From Clostridiales bacterium UBA3758 (GTDB lineage Bacteria; Bacillota; Clostridia; Oscillospirales; Oscillospiraceae), in contig DFGE01000022.1 of the NCBI GenBank assembly GCA_002371675.1, positions 186,001 through 250,000 on the forward strand: DNA of 64,000 nt, read 5' to 3'. Numbering within the stretch: position 1 is the first letter of the stretch; each line of letters opens with the position of its first letter. The notes beneath the pieces are model-generated. The model was given only the letters and a program-made list of their open reading frames with translations, searched no databases and was not told the DNA's origin. A program made the translations under genes and the position numbers. Shown in pieces: positions 7,325 to 15,114 of the stretch.

Positions 7325-8578
7325 TCAGATGTTCAGCAGCGCAGCGGCCGCGGAGCCGGGCAGCGTGGTCTCGTTGCCGAGCGCAAGCAGCGCATGGACG
7401 CCGAGCTCCGCGCCGACCTCCGCAAGGTACTTCTCGAGCGCGGGACGGTACGCGCGGCTCCTCTGCACGAGCGAACCCTCTGCGCAGATGCGCGCTTCCT
7501 TCTGCGCGCAGAGAAGCGCGATGGCGATGAGGTTTGCGCACATGCAGCGAGCAGAACGGTCGAACACGCTGAAGGAGAGGGTCTGCACAAAGGCGGCGTC
7601 TTCTCCGCCGCTGCAAACGGAGGCGAGCTTCTCGCCCGCCGCCCAGGCGTCGATGACTGCGGAATCGATCCAGCCGAGCGCGGCGATCTTCTCCGCCGTG
7701 GCGGGACTCAACTCGCCCTCCTGCGCAGCACGGCGCAGCATGCGGTGCACCAACTCGCCGAGGTAAACGCCGGCCGTCATCTTCTCGAAGAATTTCTGGC
7801 CGGGGTTGTGGCTTTCCGCGTCAAGCTCAATGTCGAAATCGCCGCGGGACAGACCGTCATACATACCGGATTCGAGATTGACGATCATGCGTCTGTCCGT
7901 CCGGCGGCCGATCTTGCCGATGCGCTTCTCCGGCAGCGAGCAGCAGGTATTGCTGCCGGTGCCGCTGACCTGGCCGATCGGGCAGGCGGCGCCCTTCCCC
8001 GCGAGACCGCCGAGCAGCACGGCCACGGTATCGTTCAAAACGGCGACGCGCTTTCCGGGATATCCGCGGCGCGCGAGCTCATCCACCAGGCTCTGGCCGA
8101 CGAGGCGGCCCTCGCAGCCGGTGATCACGACCTCCTTGTCAATGCTGCGCACACGGCCGTCGATCTCGGGCGTAATGTCCGCAGAATAAGAGAAGCAGAA
8201 GCCGATACGGTCCGTGCGCTCCATCAGCGGCTCCATACAGTCCGCCGCGAAGGAAATAAAGGCCTCCCAGGTGGCCGGCGCGTCAATGCCGGGCATTTTC
8301 CACTTGGCGAGCTCCTCGACATCGTATCCGCCCTCATGGAAGGTCACGAGCGCGCGGCGAAAATTCGTGCCGCCCGCGTCGATCACCGCGACGGGCTCAT
8401 GAAGAGGGATCTCCCCGACGTCGCTCAGATAGGTGGGGATCATCGGGAACGAGGAGGCCTGACCCGCCAAGCCCCGCTCCATCTCCTCTATCATCTTCAC
8501 CGCGGCCTCCGAGGGATGGATCCGCTCGGGCTCCATGCCGTGCCGCTTCAGAAACTGGATCGCTTTCTCGCTGTTCAT
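7325..8578 (-). CDS. Eukaryotic-type hexokinase family protein
   Basis: A 417-residue sugar kinase of the eukaryotic hexokinase family rather than the bacterial ROK/GlcK type. The phosphate-1 motif is IDAGGTNFRRALV (about residues 65-77). An SGTGSNTC block and VLNDTVAVLLGG (the hexokinase sugar-site NDT...) follow. The C-terminal adenosine-binding region includes CAEGSLVQRS. The predicted reaction is ATP-dependent phosphorylation of a hexose at O6 in the cytoplasm. ATG at 8578 follows AGGAGAG with somewhat long spacing. It stands alone, convergent with spoVAE. The preferred sugar is not evident. Confidence 0.85.
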   Translation of the reverse strand: MNSEKAIQFLKRHGMEPERIHPSEAAVKMIEEMERGLAGQASSFPMIPTYLSDVGEIPLHEPVAVIDAGGTNFRRALVTFHEGGYDVEELAKWKMPGIDAPATWEAFISFAADCMEPLMERTDRIGFCFSYSADITPEIDGRVRSIDKEVVITGCEGRLVGQSLVDELARRGYPGKRVAVLNDTVAVLLGGLAGKGAACPIGQVSGTGSNTCCSLPEKRIGKIGRRTDRRMIVNLESGMYDGLSRGDFDIELDAESHNPGQKFFEKMTAGVYLGELVHRMLRRAAQEGELSPATAEKIAALGWIDSAVIDAWAAGEKLASVCSGGEDAAFVQTLSFSVFDRSARCMCANLIAIALLCAQKEARICAEGSLVQRSRAYRPALEKYLAEVGAELGVHALLALGNETTLPGSAAAALLNI

Positions 8579-8647
8579 ACCGGTCTTCTCTCCTGCCTGC
8601 GGCCCCTCAGGGCCGGATACTGTTGGGCGCAAAGCCCCAAAACAACC

Positions 8648-8669
8648 GCCCGTCTTGCGGCGGGCGGCT
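8648..8669 (-). terminator. Terminator after the stomatin-like gene
   Basis: GC stem CCGCCCG/CGGGCGG with a short loop, followed on the minus strand by GTTGTTTT. It is about 40 bases past the stop of the gene ending at 8711. Confidence 0.6.
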
Positions 8670-8710
8670 GAATTGTAATCACATGGGACGGCGCAAAAAG
8701 GCCGAAGCCT

Positions 8711-9595
8711 TTACTTCTTCGTCGCCTCGACGACGCCCGCGGCGAGACCGGCAAGGCCCTGGATCTCGCTGGGGATGATGATCTTGGTGGACTGGCCGTT
8801 GGCAGCCTGGGCAAAGGCCTCGAGTGCCTTGATGCGCAGCACGCCTTCGCTCGGAGCGGCCTCGTTGATGAGGCGGATGCCTTCCGCAGTGGCCTGCTGG
8901 ACCTTGAGGATGGCCGCGGCCTCGCCTTCGGCCTCCAGGATCTGCTGCTGCTTCTTCGCGTCGGCGCGCAGGATCGCAGATTCTTTCTCGCCCTCGGCTT
9001 CCAGAATGGCGGCGCGCTTTTCGCCTTCGGCGCGCAGGATGGCCTCACGGCGTTCACGCTCGGCCTTCATCTGCTTCTCCATGGCGTTCTGGATCTCCTT
9101 CGGAGGCAGGATGTTCTTGAGCTCAACGCGGTTGACCTTGATGCCCCAGGGATCGGTGGCTTCGTCCAGGATGGAGCGCATCTTGGTGTTGATGATATCG
9201 CGGCTCGTCAGGCACTGGTCAAGCTCAAGGTCGCCGATGATGTTACGCAGGGTAGTGGCGGCGAGGTTCTCGATGGCGACCATGGGCTGCTCGATGCCGT
9301 AGGTGTAGAGCTTCGGGTCGGTGATCTGGAAATAGACCACGGTGTCAATCTGCATGGTGACGTTATCCTTGGTGATAACGGGCTGGGGCGGGAAATCCGC
9401 CACCTGCTCCTTGAGGGTGACGACCTTGGCCACGCGCTCGATGAAGGGCACCTTCAGATGCAGACCCACATTCCAGGTGGTCTTGTACGCGCCGAGGCGC
9501 TCGATCACGTAGGCCTTGGCCTGCTGCACGATGCGGATATTGCGGATAAGGATGATAAGGATCAGGACGATCAGGACGATCAGAAAGTATACCAT
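8711..9595 (-). CDS. SPFH/Band 7 protein (stomatin/prohibitin-like slipin)
   Basis: A 294-residue membrane-anchored scaffold protein. One N-terminal transmembrane helix (about residues 2-20) is followed by the Band 7 domain (AYVIERLGAYKTTW, then DNVTMQIDTVVYFQI). A long charged helical region comes next, with repeated ILRAEGEK/ILEAEGEKE units (about residues 185-235) that form a coiled coil, and then a short hydrophobic tail. Family members form large oligomers that organise membrane microdomains. It is 18 bp downstream of an NfeD gene, the standard partner of bacterial stomatins, so the two should form one complex. Confidence 0.93.
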   Translation of the reverse strand: MVYFLIVLIVLILIILIRNIRIVQQAKAYVIERLGAYKTTWNVGLHLKVPFIERVAKVVTLKEQVADFPPQPVITKDNVTMQIDTVVYFQITDPKLYTYGIEQPMVAIENLAATTLRNIIGDLELDQCLTSRDIINTKMRSILDEATDPWGIKVNRVELKNILPPKEIQNAMEKQMKAERERREAILRAEGEKRAAILEAEGEKESAILRADAKKQQQILEAEGEAAAILKVQQATAEGIRLINEAAPSEGVLRIKALEAFAQAANGQSTKIIIPSEIQGLAGLAAGVVEATKK

Positions 9596-9613
9596 TTATA
9601 AATCTCCTCCCTG

Positions 9614-10090
9614 TTAAATTCCGTTTGCACGGGGTTTTACGATAAGCTTGACGCCCTCGATACGAAGGACTTCCATTCTCTCTCCGGTCTCAGCCTTGCC
9701 CTCCGGGTCAGCCATTCTGGCCGTCCAGATCTTGCCGCCAACGGTGACGGCGCCGGTGCCGAGGACGTTATCGATCCTCTCCGTGACGACGCACTCCCTG
9801 CCGACGAGCATGTCGGCGTTGGTTGCGACGATGCGGCCGTTCACATACTTCCTGGCGAGAGGTCTGGTCAGCGCAAGGGTGACGATGGAGACAAGGAGGA
9901 ACCAGACGATCTGCAGCCAGACGGGAGCGCCCAGCAAGGCGGAGATAAGCGCGGCGAGCGCGCCGAGCGCGAACCAGATCGACACGAGTCCGGGAGCGAG
10001 CCCTTCCACGATCAGCAGCACGACCATGGCGATCAGCCAGAAGGCGGGCATGCCGAAAGAGCCGAGCGACGAGAAAAACGATGCATTCAT
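9614..10090 (-). CDS. NfeD family membrane protein
   Basis: A 158-residue NfeD short form. Two to three hydrophobic helices near the N-terminus (residues about 15-75) are followed by a C-terminal OB-fold beta domain beginning near GRECVVTERIDNVLGTGAVTVGG. It lacks the ClpP-like protease domain of long NfeD proteins. Short NfeDs work with the stomatin encoded next to them. ATG at 10090 follows AAAGGGGG with 8-9 bases spacing. It is the first gene of a two-gene operon with the slipin. Confidence 0.9.
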   Translation of the reverse strand: MNASFFSSLGSFGMPAFWLIAMVVLLIVEGLAPGLVSIWFALGALAALISALLGAPVWLQIVWFLLVSIVTLALTRPLARKYVNGRIVATNADMLVGRECVVTERIDNVLGTGAVTVGGKIWTARMADPEGKAETGERMEVLRIEGVKLIVKPRANGI

Positions 10091-10135
10091 GGAGTATTCC
10101 CCCTTTCCGTTATCGTATGTTCCTGTGCTGAAAGT

Positions 10136-10164
10136 ATTATAATCTATTGACAGTTTTTTCGCAA
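10136..10164 (-). promoter_or_regulatory. Promoter of the nfeD-slipin operon
   Basis: Minus-strand TTGCGA (10164-10159), 17-bp spacer, TATAAT (10141-10136), 46 bp before the NfeD start codon. Confidence 0.75.
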
Positions 10165-10284
10165 GTCCTTTCCCTCCTACTTTACGGATTTTTCAAATAT
10201 GTCCGCTTTACTTTTCGGCTAGGCTGATGTAACATGTCAAAGAGCTGCCGAATTCGCTTCGGCGGGCTCAGAGGAGGTGCGGCG

Positions 10285-11025
10285 GTGTCAAGCTATGGAG
10301 ATCTCGCGGCGTGGTATGACCAGCTGACAGGCGACGTGGACTACGCGGCGTTTGCTGATTTTTACGAAGAAAGCTTTCGGCGTAACGGCGGGGAGTTCCA
10401 TCTGCTGCTCGACCTCTGCTGCGGCACGGGCACGCTGGCGGCGCTGCTGGGCGGGCGCGGCTATGAGATGATCGGCGTGGACGCCTCGATAGACATGCTG
10501 ATGCAGGCGCAGGAGAAAGGCGCAGCGCTGCCTGTGCCTCCGCTGTTCCTCTGCCAGCGGGCGGAGGAGCTGGATCTCTACGGCACGGTGGACGCGGCCT
10601 TCTGCTCGCTCGACGGGATGAATTACCTCCCCCCGGAGGATCTGCCGGAGGTCTTCCGCCGTCTGCATCTGTTCATCCGGCCGGGCGGCCTGCTGATCTT
10701 CGATATCCGCGAGCCGGAATGGCTGAAAACGCTTGACGGGCAGATCTTTCTCGATGAGAACGACGATCTGCTCTGTCTCTGGCGCGCCTCCTACGATCCC
10801 GAAGAAAACGCCGTGACCTACGGCATGGACCTCTTCGAGCGACAGGGTGAGCTCTGGAGCCGTTCGGGCGAGGAACACATTGAATACGCACACGAGCCGG
10901 AAGCGCTCCTGCGGCTGCTCGCCGAAGCGGGCTTCCAGGCCTGCACGCTGCGGCGCGACTGTCCGCAGGGGGACGCCGGCCGGCTCTTTATCACAGCAAC
11001 ACGAGGAGAACAGGAAAATGGATAA
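10285..11025 (+). CDS. Class I SAM-dependent methyltransferase
   Basis: A 246-residue Rossmann-fold methyltransferase. The SAM-binding motif I is LLLDLCCGTGTLAALL (about residues 40-55), and an acidic residue after the next strand (GVDASIDML) fits ribose binding. FDIRE marks a later strand. The opening YGDLAAWYDQLTGDVDY is typical of small methyltransferases of unknown substrate in Firmicutes. GTG at 10285 follows GAGGAGG; the frame is open back to 10234, but an imperfect hairpin (10242-10269) lies there. It overlaps hslO by 8 bp. Substrate unknown. Confidence 0.85.
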   Translation: MSSYGDLAAWYDQLTGDVDYAAFADFYEESFRRNGGEFHLLLDLCCGTGTLAALLGGRGYEMIGVDASIDMLMQAQEKGAALPVPPLFLCQRAEELDLYGTVDAAFCSLDGMNYLPPEDLPEVFRRLHLFIRPGGLLIFDIREPEWLKTLDGQIFLDENDDLLCLWRASYDPEENAVTYGMDLFERQGELWSRSGEEHIEYAHEPEALLRLLAEAGFQACTLRRDCPQGDAGRLFITATRGEQENG

Positions 11026-11899
11026 AATCATAAGGGCGACTGCCGCGGAAGGCAGCGTCAAGATGGCCGTGCTGACGGCCAGGGATACCGTACAGGCGGC
11101 GCGCGAGATTCACGGTCTCAGCCCAACGGCCTGCGCAGCGCTGGGCCGCGCGCTCTGCGCCGCCTCCCTGCTGGGACAGGCGATGAAAGAGGAGAAGGCC
11201 ACGCTCACGATCCGCATCAACGGCGGCGGGCCCATCGGTTCGGTCGTGGCTGTTTCTGATTGCGACGGATATGTCCGCGGCTATACGGAGAACCCCGGCC
11301 TCAATCTCCCGCTGCGCGCGGACGGGAAGCTCAACGTCGGCGCGGCGGTCGGGCGCGAGGGCACCTTTACCGTTAGCCGGGACATCGGCCTCAAGGAGCC
11401 CTATATCGGCTCGGTGGCTCTCGTCAGCGGCGAGATCGCCGAGGATCTGACGCGCTACCTCACGGAGAGCGAGCAGGTCCCCTCCGCCTGCGCGCTGGGC
11501 GTGCTTGTGGATACCGACCGCAGCATCAAGGCGGCGGGCGGCTTCCTCGTGCAGCTCATGCCCGGCGCCCCTGCGGAGCTGATCGACAGGCTGGAGGAGA
11601 ACATCTTCCTCATGGATCAGCTCACGACCATCCTGGACGAGGACGGGCCGGAGGCTGTGTTCGCGCAGGTGCTCAAGGGCATGGAGTACCACCTTGTCGG
11701 GGAGTATCCCATCGGCTACCGCTGCCCCTGCAGCCGCAGCCGTGTGGAGGAGGCCATTGCCTGTTTCGAGACGACGGAGCTGCAGCAGATGATCGACGGG
11801 GGCGAGGACATTCGCGCCGCCTGCGAATTCTGCGGCAAGGAGTATGTCTTCTCCCCTTCCGAATTGCAGCGCATTCTCGACGGGCACGGCAAGAACTAA
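11018..11899 (+). CDS. hslO: Redox-regulated chaperone Hsp33
   Basis: Hsp33 is a cytosolic holdase activated by oxidation of a C-terminal zinc centre. The 293-residue product has the family length and the conserved GPIGSVVAVSDCDGYVRGY and PGAPAELIDRLEENI blocks. The zinc/redox cysteines are present as CPC (in YRCPCSRSR) and CEFC near the C-terminus, so the switch is intact. The ATG at 11018 overlaps the end of the methyltransferase gene, with AGGAG upstream. It is the last protein gene before the tRNA cluster. Confidence 0.96.
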   Translation: MDKIIRATAAEGSVKMAVLTARDTVQAAREIHGLSPTACAALGRALCAASLLGQAMKEEKATLTIRINGGGPIGSVVAVSDCDGYVRGYTENPGLNLPLRADGKLNVGAAVGREGTFTVSRDIGLKEPYIGSVALVSGEIAEDLTRYLTESEQVPSACALGVLVDTDRSIKAAGGFLVQLMPGAPAELIDRLEENIFLMDQLTTILDEDGPEAVFAQVLKGMEYHLVGEYPIGYRCPCSRSRVEEAIACFETTELQQMIDGGEDIRAACEFCGKEYVFSPSELQRILDGHGKN

Positions 11900-11917
11900 A
11901 AAAAGTAAAAATAGAGC

Positions 11918-11946
11918 TTGACAAACGGCTTTTGATTTAGTAATAT
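11918..11946 (+). promoter_or_regulatory. Promoter of the tRNA cluster
   Basis: TTGACA (11918-11923), 17-bp spacer, TAATAT (11941-11946), 13 bp before the first base of tRNA-Val. No terminator is seen after hslO, so read-through may add to it. Confidence 0.85.
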
Positions 11947-11959
11947 AAACAAGCTGTTC

Positions 11960-12036
11960 GGGAGCATAGCTCAGCTGGTTAGAGCACCTGCCTTACAAGC
12001 AGGGGGTCACTGGTTCGAGTCCAGTTGTTCCCACCA
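11960..12036 (+). tRNA. tRNA-Val (TAC)
   Basis: Acceptor stem GGGAGCA/TGTTCCC with one G-T pair, anticodon loop CTTACAA (anticodon TAC), TTCGAGT T-loop, and an encoded CCA end. It is 77 nt long and first in a four-tRNA cluster. Confidence 0.97.
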
Positions 12037-12048
12037 CAAGCTTTATAT

Positions 12049-12124
<76 letters not shown>

Positions 12125-12147
12125 CCCCGTTTCCAAACGGGGTATTT

Positions 12148-12223
12148 GCGGCCATAGCTCATCCGGTAGAGCGCCACCTTGCCAAGGTGGAGGTAGCGAG
12201 TTCGAGCCTCGTTGGCCGCTCCA
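12148..12223 (+). tRNA. tRNA-Gly (GCC)
   Basis: Acceptor stem GCGGCCA/TGGCCGC, anticodon loop TTGCCAA (anticodon GCC), T-loop TTCGAGC and encoded CCA; 76 nt. An inverted repeat (about 12125-12143) separates it from tRNA-Phe. Confidence 0.97.
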
Positions 12224-12264
12224 AACAAAAGCATTTGCGGGCCATATGCCCGCAAATGTCATAT

Positions 12265-12339
12265 GGCGCCATAGCCAAGTGGTAAGGCAGAGGACTGCAA
12301 ATCCTCGATTCCCCAGTTCAAGTCTGGGTGGCGCCTCCA
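12265..12339 (+). tRNA. tRNA-Cys (GCA)
   Basis: Acceptor stem GGCGCCA/TGGCGCC, anticodon loop CTGCAAA (anticodon GCA), T-loop TTCAAGT and encoded CCA; 75 nt. An 11-bp perfect hairpin (12232-12259) lies between tRNA-Gly and this gene. Confidence 0.97.
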
Positions 12340-12340
12340 A

Positions 12341-12377
12341 AAAAACGTCTTTTGTCTGCAGACAAAAGACGTTTTTT
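12341..12377 (+). terminator. Terminator of the tRNA cluster
   Basis: Palindrome ACGTCTTTTGTC/GACAAAAGACGT with a 3-4 base loop, flanked by runs of A and then T, directly after the tRNA-Cys CCA. Confidence 0.9.
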
Positions 12378-12400
12378 GACGCTGTATTCCGCATCCCCGG

Positions 12401-12429
12401 TTGAATTGTTCGCGGAATCTGAGTATAAT
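12401..12429 (+). promoter_or_regulatory. Promoter of the DnaQ-like exonuclease gene
   Basis: TTGAAT (12401-12406), 17-bp spacer, TATAAT (12424-12429), 32 bp before the start codon. Confidence 0.8.
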
Positions 12430-12461
12430 GGCGAAGAAACAGACGTGCCGGAGGTGAAGAC

Positions 12462-13010
12462 ATGGATACGATACAGCGCTACATCGCTTTTGACGTAGAG
12501 ACGCCCAATGCGCGCAACGACCGCATGAGTGCCATCGGCGTCAGCGTGATCGAAAACGGCGCGATCGTGGACAGCTTCGGCACCTTGATCGACCCCGAGA
12601 CGCATTTCGACCGCTTTAACATCATGCTGACCGGGATCCGTCCATCAGACGTGGATGGCGCGCCACGCTTTCCGGAGCTTTGGGCGAAGATAAGACCGCT
12701 GATGGAGAGCGGCGTTCTGCTTGCGCATAACGCGACCTTCGATCTGCGCGTGCTCTCCTGCTGTCTGCAGGCCTATGGACTGGAGCACCTCCCCGTTCTC
12801 CCCTACGCCTGCACGGTGCAGATGGGCCGCCGCTGCTATCCCTCCCTTGAAAACCACAGATTGAACACGCTCTGTGATTTCCTGCAGATTCCGCTCGATC
12901 ATCACCGCGCGGACAGCGACGCGCTCGCCTGCGCGATGCTCTTCGTAAACTATTGCGAGCAGGGCATGAATCCTGCGCACTTTATACGGCAGTATCGGAT
13001 CGACCGATAG
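12462..13010 (+). CDS. DnaQ-like 3'-5' exonuclease
   Basis: A 182-residue DEDDh exonuclease domain protein. ExoI is FDVETPNARNDRM with the paired acidic residues. ExoII is AHNATFDLRVL. ExoIII is HHRADSDALA with the catalytic His-x(4)-Asp. It is a stand-alone exonuclease of the DNA polymerase III epsilon type, with no polymerase or helicase domain attached. The likely role is trimming or proofreading nucleic acid ends in the cytoplasm; the real substrate is open. GGAGG upstream supports ATG 12462. It has its own promoter just after the tRNA terminator. Confidence 0.88.
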   Translation: MDTIQRYIAFDVETPNARNDRMSAIGVSVIENGAIVDSFGTLIDPETHFDRFNIMLTGIRPSDVDGAPRFPELWAKIRPLMESGVLLAHNATFDLRVLSCCLQAYGLEHLPVLPYACTVQMGRRCYPSLENHRLNTLCDFLQIPLDHHRADSDALACAMLFVNYCEQGMNPAHFIRQYRIDR

Positions 13011-13092
13011 TATAAGAAAAAGCACGCCCATCGGGGCGTACTCCGTAAAGAAGCTGTTTTGATGCGACAACGACCGGCTCAAAAGAATGTAA

Positions 13093-13122
13093 AATCGGCG
13101 TGACCATTGCGGTCACGCCGAT
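13093..13122 (+). terminator. Hairpin between convergent genes
   Basis: Perfect 13-bp stem AATCGGCGTGACC/GGTCACGCCGATT with a 5-base loop, followed on the plus strand by GTTT. It may end transcription of the exonuclease gene. Confidence 0.5.
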
Positions 13123-13204
13123 TGTTTCTCTCGGCTTTGTGGGGCAAAATCCGATGCTGGTTAAAACTGCGGACATATAGAAGACTTATTCTGCAAACCG
13201 GTAC

Positions 13205-13756
13205 TTATAGATTAAATGATTCTTTAATCATTTTTGCAACTTCGTAAGGGTTCTTATCAGAATTATCGATCCTGAGATAGTTATCAAAAACAATCTCGCC
13301 TTCATAACTAACACACCTATGTTTTCTGTCATCATTGATTAAACGCTGGTTTGACGTTTCTTTTTCTCTTTTGGAAGCCTTGTTTTTCAGCCTGTTCTCT
13401 GAAACATTTCTTTTCAGCCTGATTTCTTGCGGAGCAATCAATTCAACATAATAGAAATCTGTCCCATATGGTTCAAATATGCCCTTGACGTGCTCCAGAT
13501 ACTCCCATTCTGAAGGCAAATTGAAATCCATCATCAATGTAAAAATCATCCCATAATTATCAGAAGCTGCATAGTTTTTGAAAATAACATCTCGTAATTC
13601 TGAGATTGTTTTCCCATCGTATCTACCGAAAACCTCTATCACAGGTTCGATGGTCATGTGATTGTGAAAGAGCCTTAATTCAGTTATTTTCATCAGTTCT
13701 TGGCCGACTGTCATTTTCCCAACAGCAGCATCACCGATTATAAATAACAGCTTCAT
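13205..13756 (-). CDS. P-loop nucleotide kinase-like protein (AAA/shikimate-kinase-like)
   Basis: A 183-residue P-loop protein. The Walker A is GDAAVGKMTVG at residues 8-18, with Met where Ser/Thr is usual before the final Thr. FHNHMTIEPV follows, as in small nucleoside-kinase-like proteins, and RLKRNVSENRLKNKASKRE provides a basic LID-like region. The true phosphate acceptor is unknown. The ATG at 13756 follows GGAGGTG. The gene is clearly richer in A+T than everything around it and uses codons such as AAA, ATT, TTA and AAT that neighbours avoid. This suggests recent acquisition. Confidence 0.75.
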   Translation of the reverse strand: MKLLFIIGDAAVGKMTVGQELMKITELRLFHNHMTIEPVIEVFGRYDGKTISELRDVIFKNYAASDNYGMIFTLMMDFNLPSEWEYLEHVKGIFEPYGTDFYYVELIAPQEIRLKRNVSENRLKNKASKREKETSNQRLINDDRKHRCVSYEGEIVFDNYLRIDNSDKNPYEVAKMIKESFNL

Positions 13757-13885
13757 AGAACACCTCCACACATTCCGATTTGTTTTAACCATTGTACCAT
13801 TGCTGACTGGCGTGGTCAATTATCTCGTGTTCAGACGAGAGGGAGGCACTTCCTTACGAAGCGTCTCCCTCGGGCGTGCTTTTTC

Positions 13886-14323
13886 TTATGTCTCCTGCGT
13901 CAGCTTCGTGAGCCTTGCAAGGGATTTGGAGAGCTCGACGGCCTCCTCGCTCACGCGCAGCAGCTCGCCGTTGCAGAGGACGTAGTCCTCAATCGGGATA
14001 TGCTGCGGGAGCACGCGCTCGATCTCATGGCGGATATAGTGCATCTGCGTGCAGTGAGGCGAACGGTCGACAGAGGCGAGCAGGAGGCGGCTGACTTTCC
14101 CTGTGCCCAGGATAGCCGTGAGCTTCGTGACGGCCATGTTGATATGCGTCTGCTCCAGGCAGAGCGTGTACACGCCGTCCGCCTGGGCGGCCAGACTCGC
14201 GAATGCCTCCTGCGCCATCTGCGGCAGACAGCTCCCGGCTATCAGCACGACGCCCTCGAAGGAATAGACATTGCTCTCCATCATGGACGGGAAACAGTCC
14301 ACGGCGCAGCACTCCCCTCTCAT
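13886..14323 (-). CDS. Conserved protein of unknown function (CLEQTHINMAV motif)
   Basis: A 145-residue soluble protein that I do not recognise with certainty. Visible features are an IAGSCLPQM segment with a cysteine, a CLEQTHINMAVTKLT segment, then SVDRSPHCTQMHYI and a leucine-rich C-terminal helix. The Cys and His residues could bind a metal or act in redox chemistry, but no named motif is complete. The start ATG overlaps the stop of the upstream DUF4250 gene (ATGA), so the pair is translationally coupled. A GTG a few codons later, behind GAGGGGAG, is an alternative start. Confidence 0.6.
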   Translation of the reverse strand: MRGECCAVDCFPSMMESNVYSFEGVVLIAGSCLPQMAQEAFASLAAQADGVYTLCLEQTHINMAVTKLTAILGTGKVSRLLLASVDRSPHCTQMHYIRHEIERVLPQHIPIEDYVLCNGELLRVSEEAVELSKSLARLTKLTQET

Positions 14324-14493
14324 ACAAAGCGGCGGCGCTCCGCATCATAGCGGAAGCCCGCCTGCGCAAGGCGTTCCTTGAGCTCCGCAGGATCCTCGTC
14401 GAGCTCTGTGCAGAGCTCGGAGAACGTGAGACCCTCGTCGCGCAATTTCGTGTTGAGCGTACTGAAGAGGATAAACGGATCTTTCGGCAGCAT
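14320..14493 (-). CDS. DUF4250 domain-containing small protein
   Basis: A 57-residue protein that is easy to miss because of its size. It begins MLPKDPFILFSTLNTKLRDE and ends with FRYDAERRRFV, matching the DUF4250 family of short clostridial proteins. The predicted fold is a small helical domain that looks like a helix-turn-helix (LTFSELCTELDEDPAELKERL). Function is unknown. The ATG at 14493 follows AGGAGG... with normal spacing (GAGGTTCTC then ATG). Its stop overlaps the start of the next gene by 4 bp. Confidence 0.85.
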   Translation of the reverse strand: MLPKDPFILFSTLNTKLRDEGLTFSELCTELDEDPAELKERLAQAGFRYDAERRRFV

Positions 14494-14563
14494 GAGAACC
14501 TCCTGTTTTGCATGCGTATTTCCATACCGGGCAGCGGACCGGTATCCGGCTCCGCAAAGGAGC

Positions 14564-14995
14564 TTAATCGTCCTGCAGAATGCGGATCGCCGCTGTGTAT
14601 TTCTCTACACGGCTTACCGCCTCCGCGTCCACGGTATCAAGGCGGGTCAGATCGCTGTTATGGCGCAGATCCGCCAGCTTGACCTTCCTTGCCAGAGGGT
14701 TTGCGCGAATCCGGCGGACATAGCTGAAGTAATCACTGTCGTCGTCATGGGTCAGCAGTCGAAGCGCCTGCATGACCTCCGGCGGAAAGCCCATTGCAGC
14801 GATCTGCTCCAGCGTCCAGGGGGAATCCTCCGCCACATCGTGAAGCAGCGCCGTCACAACGGAGGCCTCGTCGTCCATCTGCTCCGCCAGATGAAAGGGA
14901 TGAAACACATAGGGCAGGCCGTTTTTGTCCGTCTGCTCCCGGTGTGCCTCAAAGCAGAGCTTCATTGCCATTTTCGTCAGTCTCGTATAGAGCAT
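14564..14995 (-). CDS. Small HD-domain hydrolase (SpoT/MESH1-like)
   Basis: A 143-residue HD-domain phosphohydrolase resembling the hydrolase half of RelA/SpoT and small alarmone hydrolases. The metal-binding residues are visible as the His in VFHPFHLAE, ALLHDVAEDS (HDxxED) near residue 53, and a later Asp in VKLADLRHNSDLTRL. No synthetase domain is present. Likely activities are removal of pyrophosphate from (p)ppGpp or a related nucleotide in the cytoplasm; other nucleotide substrates are possible. The ATG at 14995 follows GGGAGG. Confidence 0.85.
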   Translation of the reverse strand: MLYTRLTKMAMKLCFEAHREQTDKNGLPYVFHPFHLAEQMDDEASVVTALLHDVAEDSPWTLEQIAAMGFPPEVMQALRLLTHDDDSDYFSYVRRIRANPLARKVKLADLRHNSDLTRLDTVDAEAVSRVEKYTAAIRILQDD

Positions 14996-15081
14996 TGCAA
15001 GCCTCCCGGCGTATGACAGATTAAGCGGGGCAGCGCGCTGCAGTTCGCGTCAGTTCGGTGCGTAAAGGGATTGCCGGGAAC

Positions 15082-15114
15082 GAAAAAGGAACGAGCGCCT
15101 TCGTTCCCTTTTTC
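15082..15114 (-). terminator. Bidirectional terminator after the ABC exporter
   Basis: Stem GGAACGA/TCGTTCC with A-rich and T-rich flanks on both sides. It lies directly after the stop codon at 15115 on the minus strand. Confidence 0.75.

Noticed and set aside
13838..13870. Hairpin GAGGGAG.../...CTCCCTC as terminator of the gene ending at 13886
   Set aside because: The T-rich side follows it on the plus strand, not on the minus strand where the gene is read, so the role is unclear.
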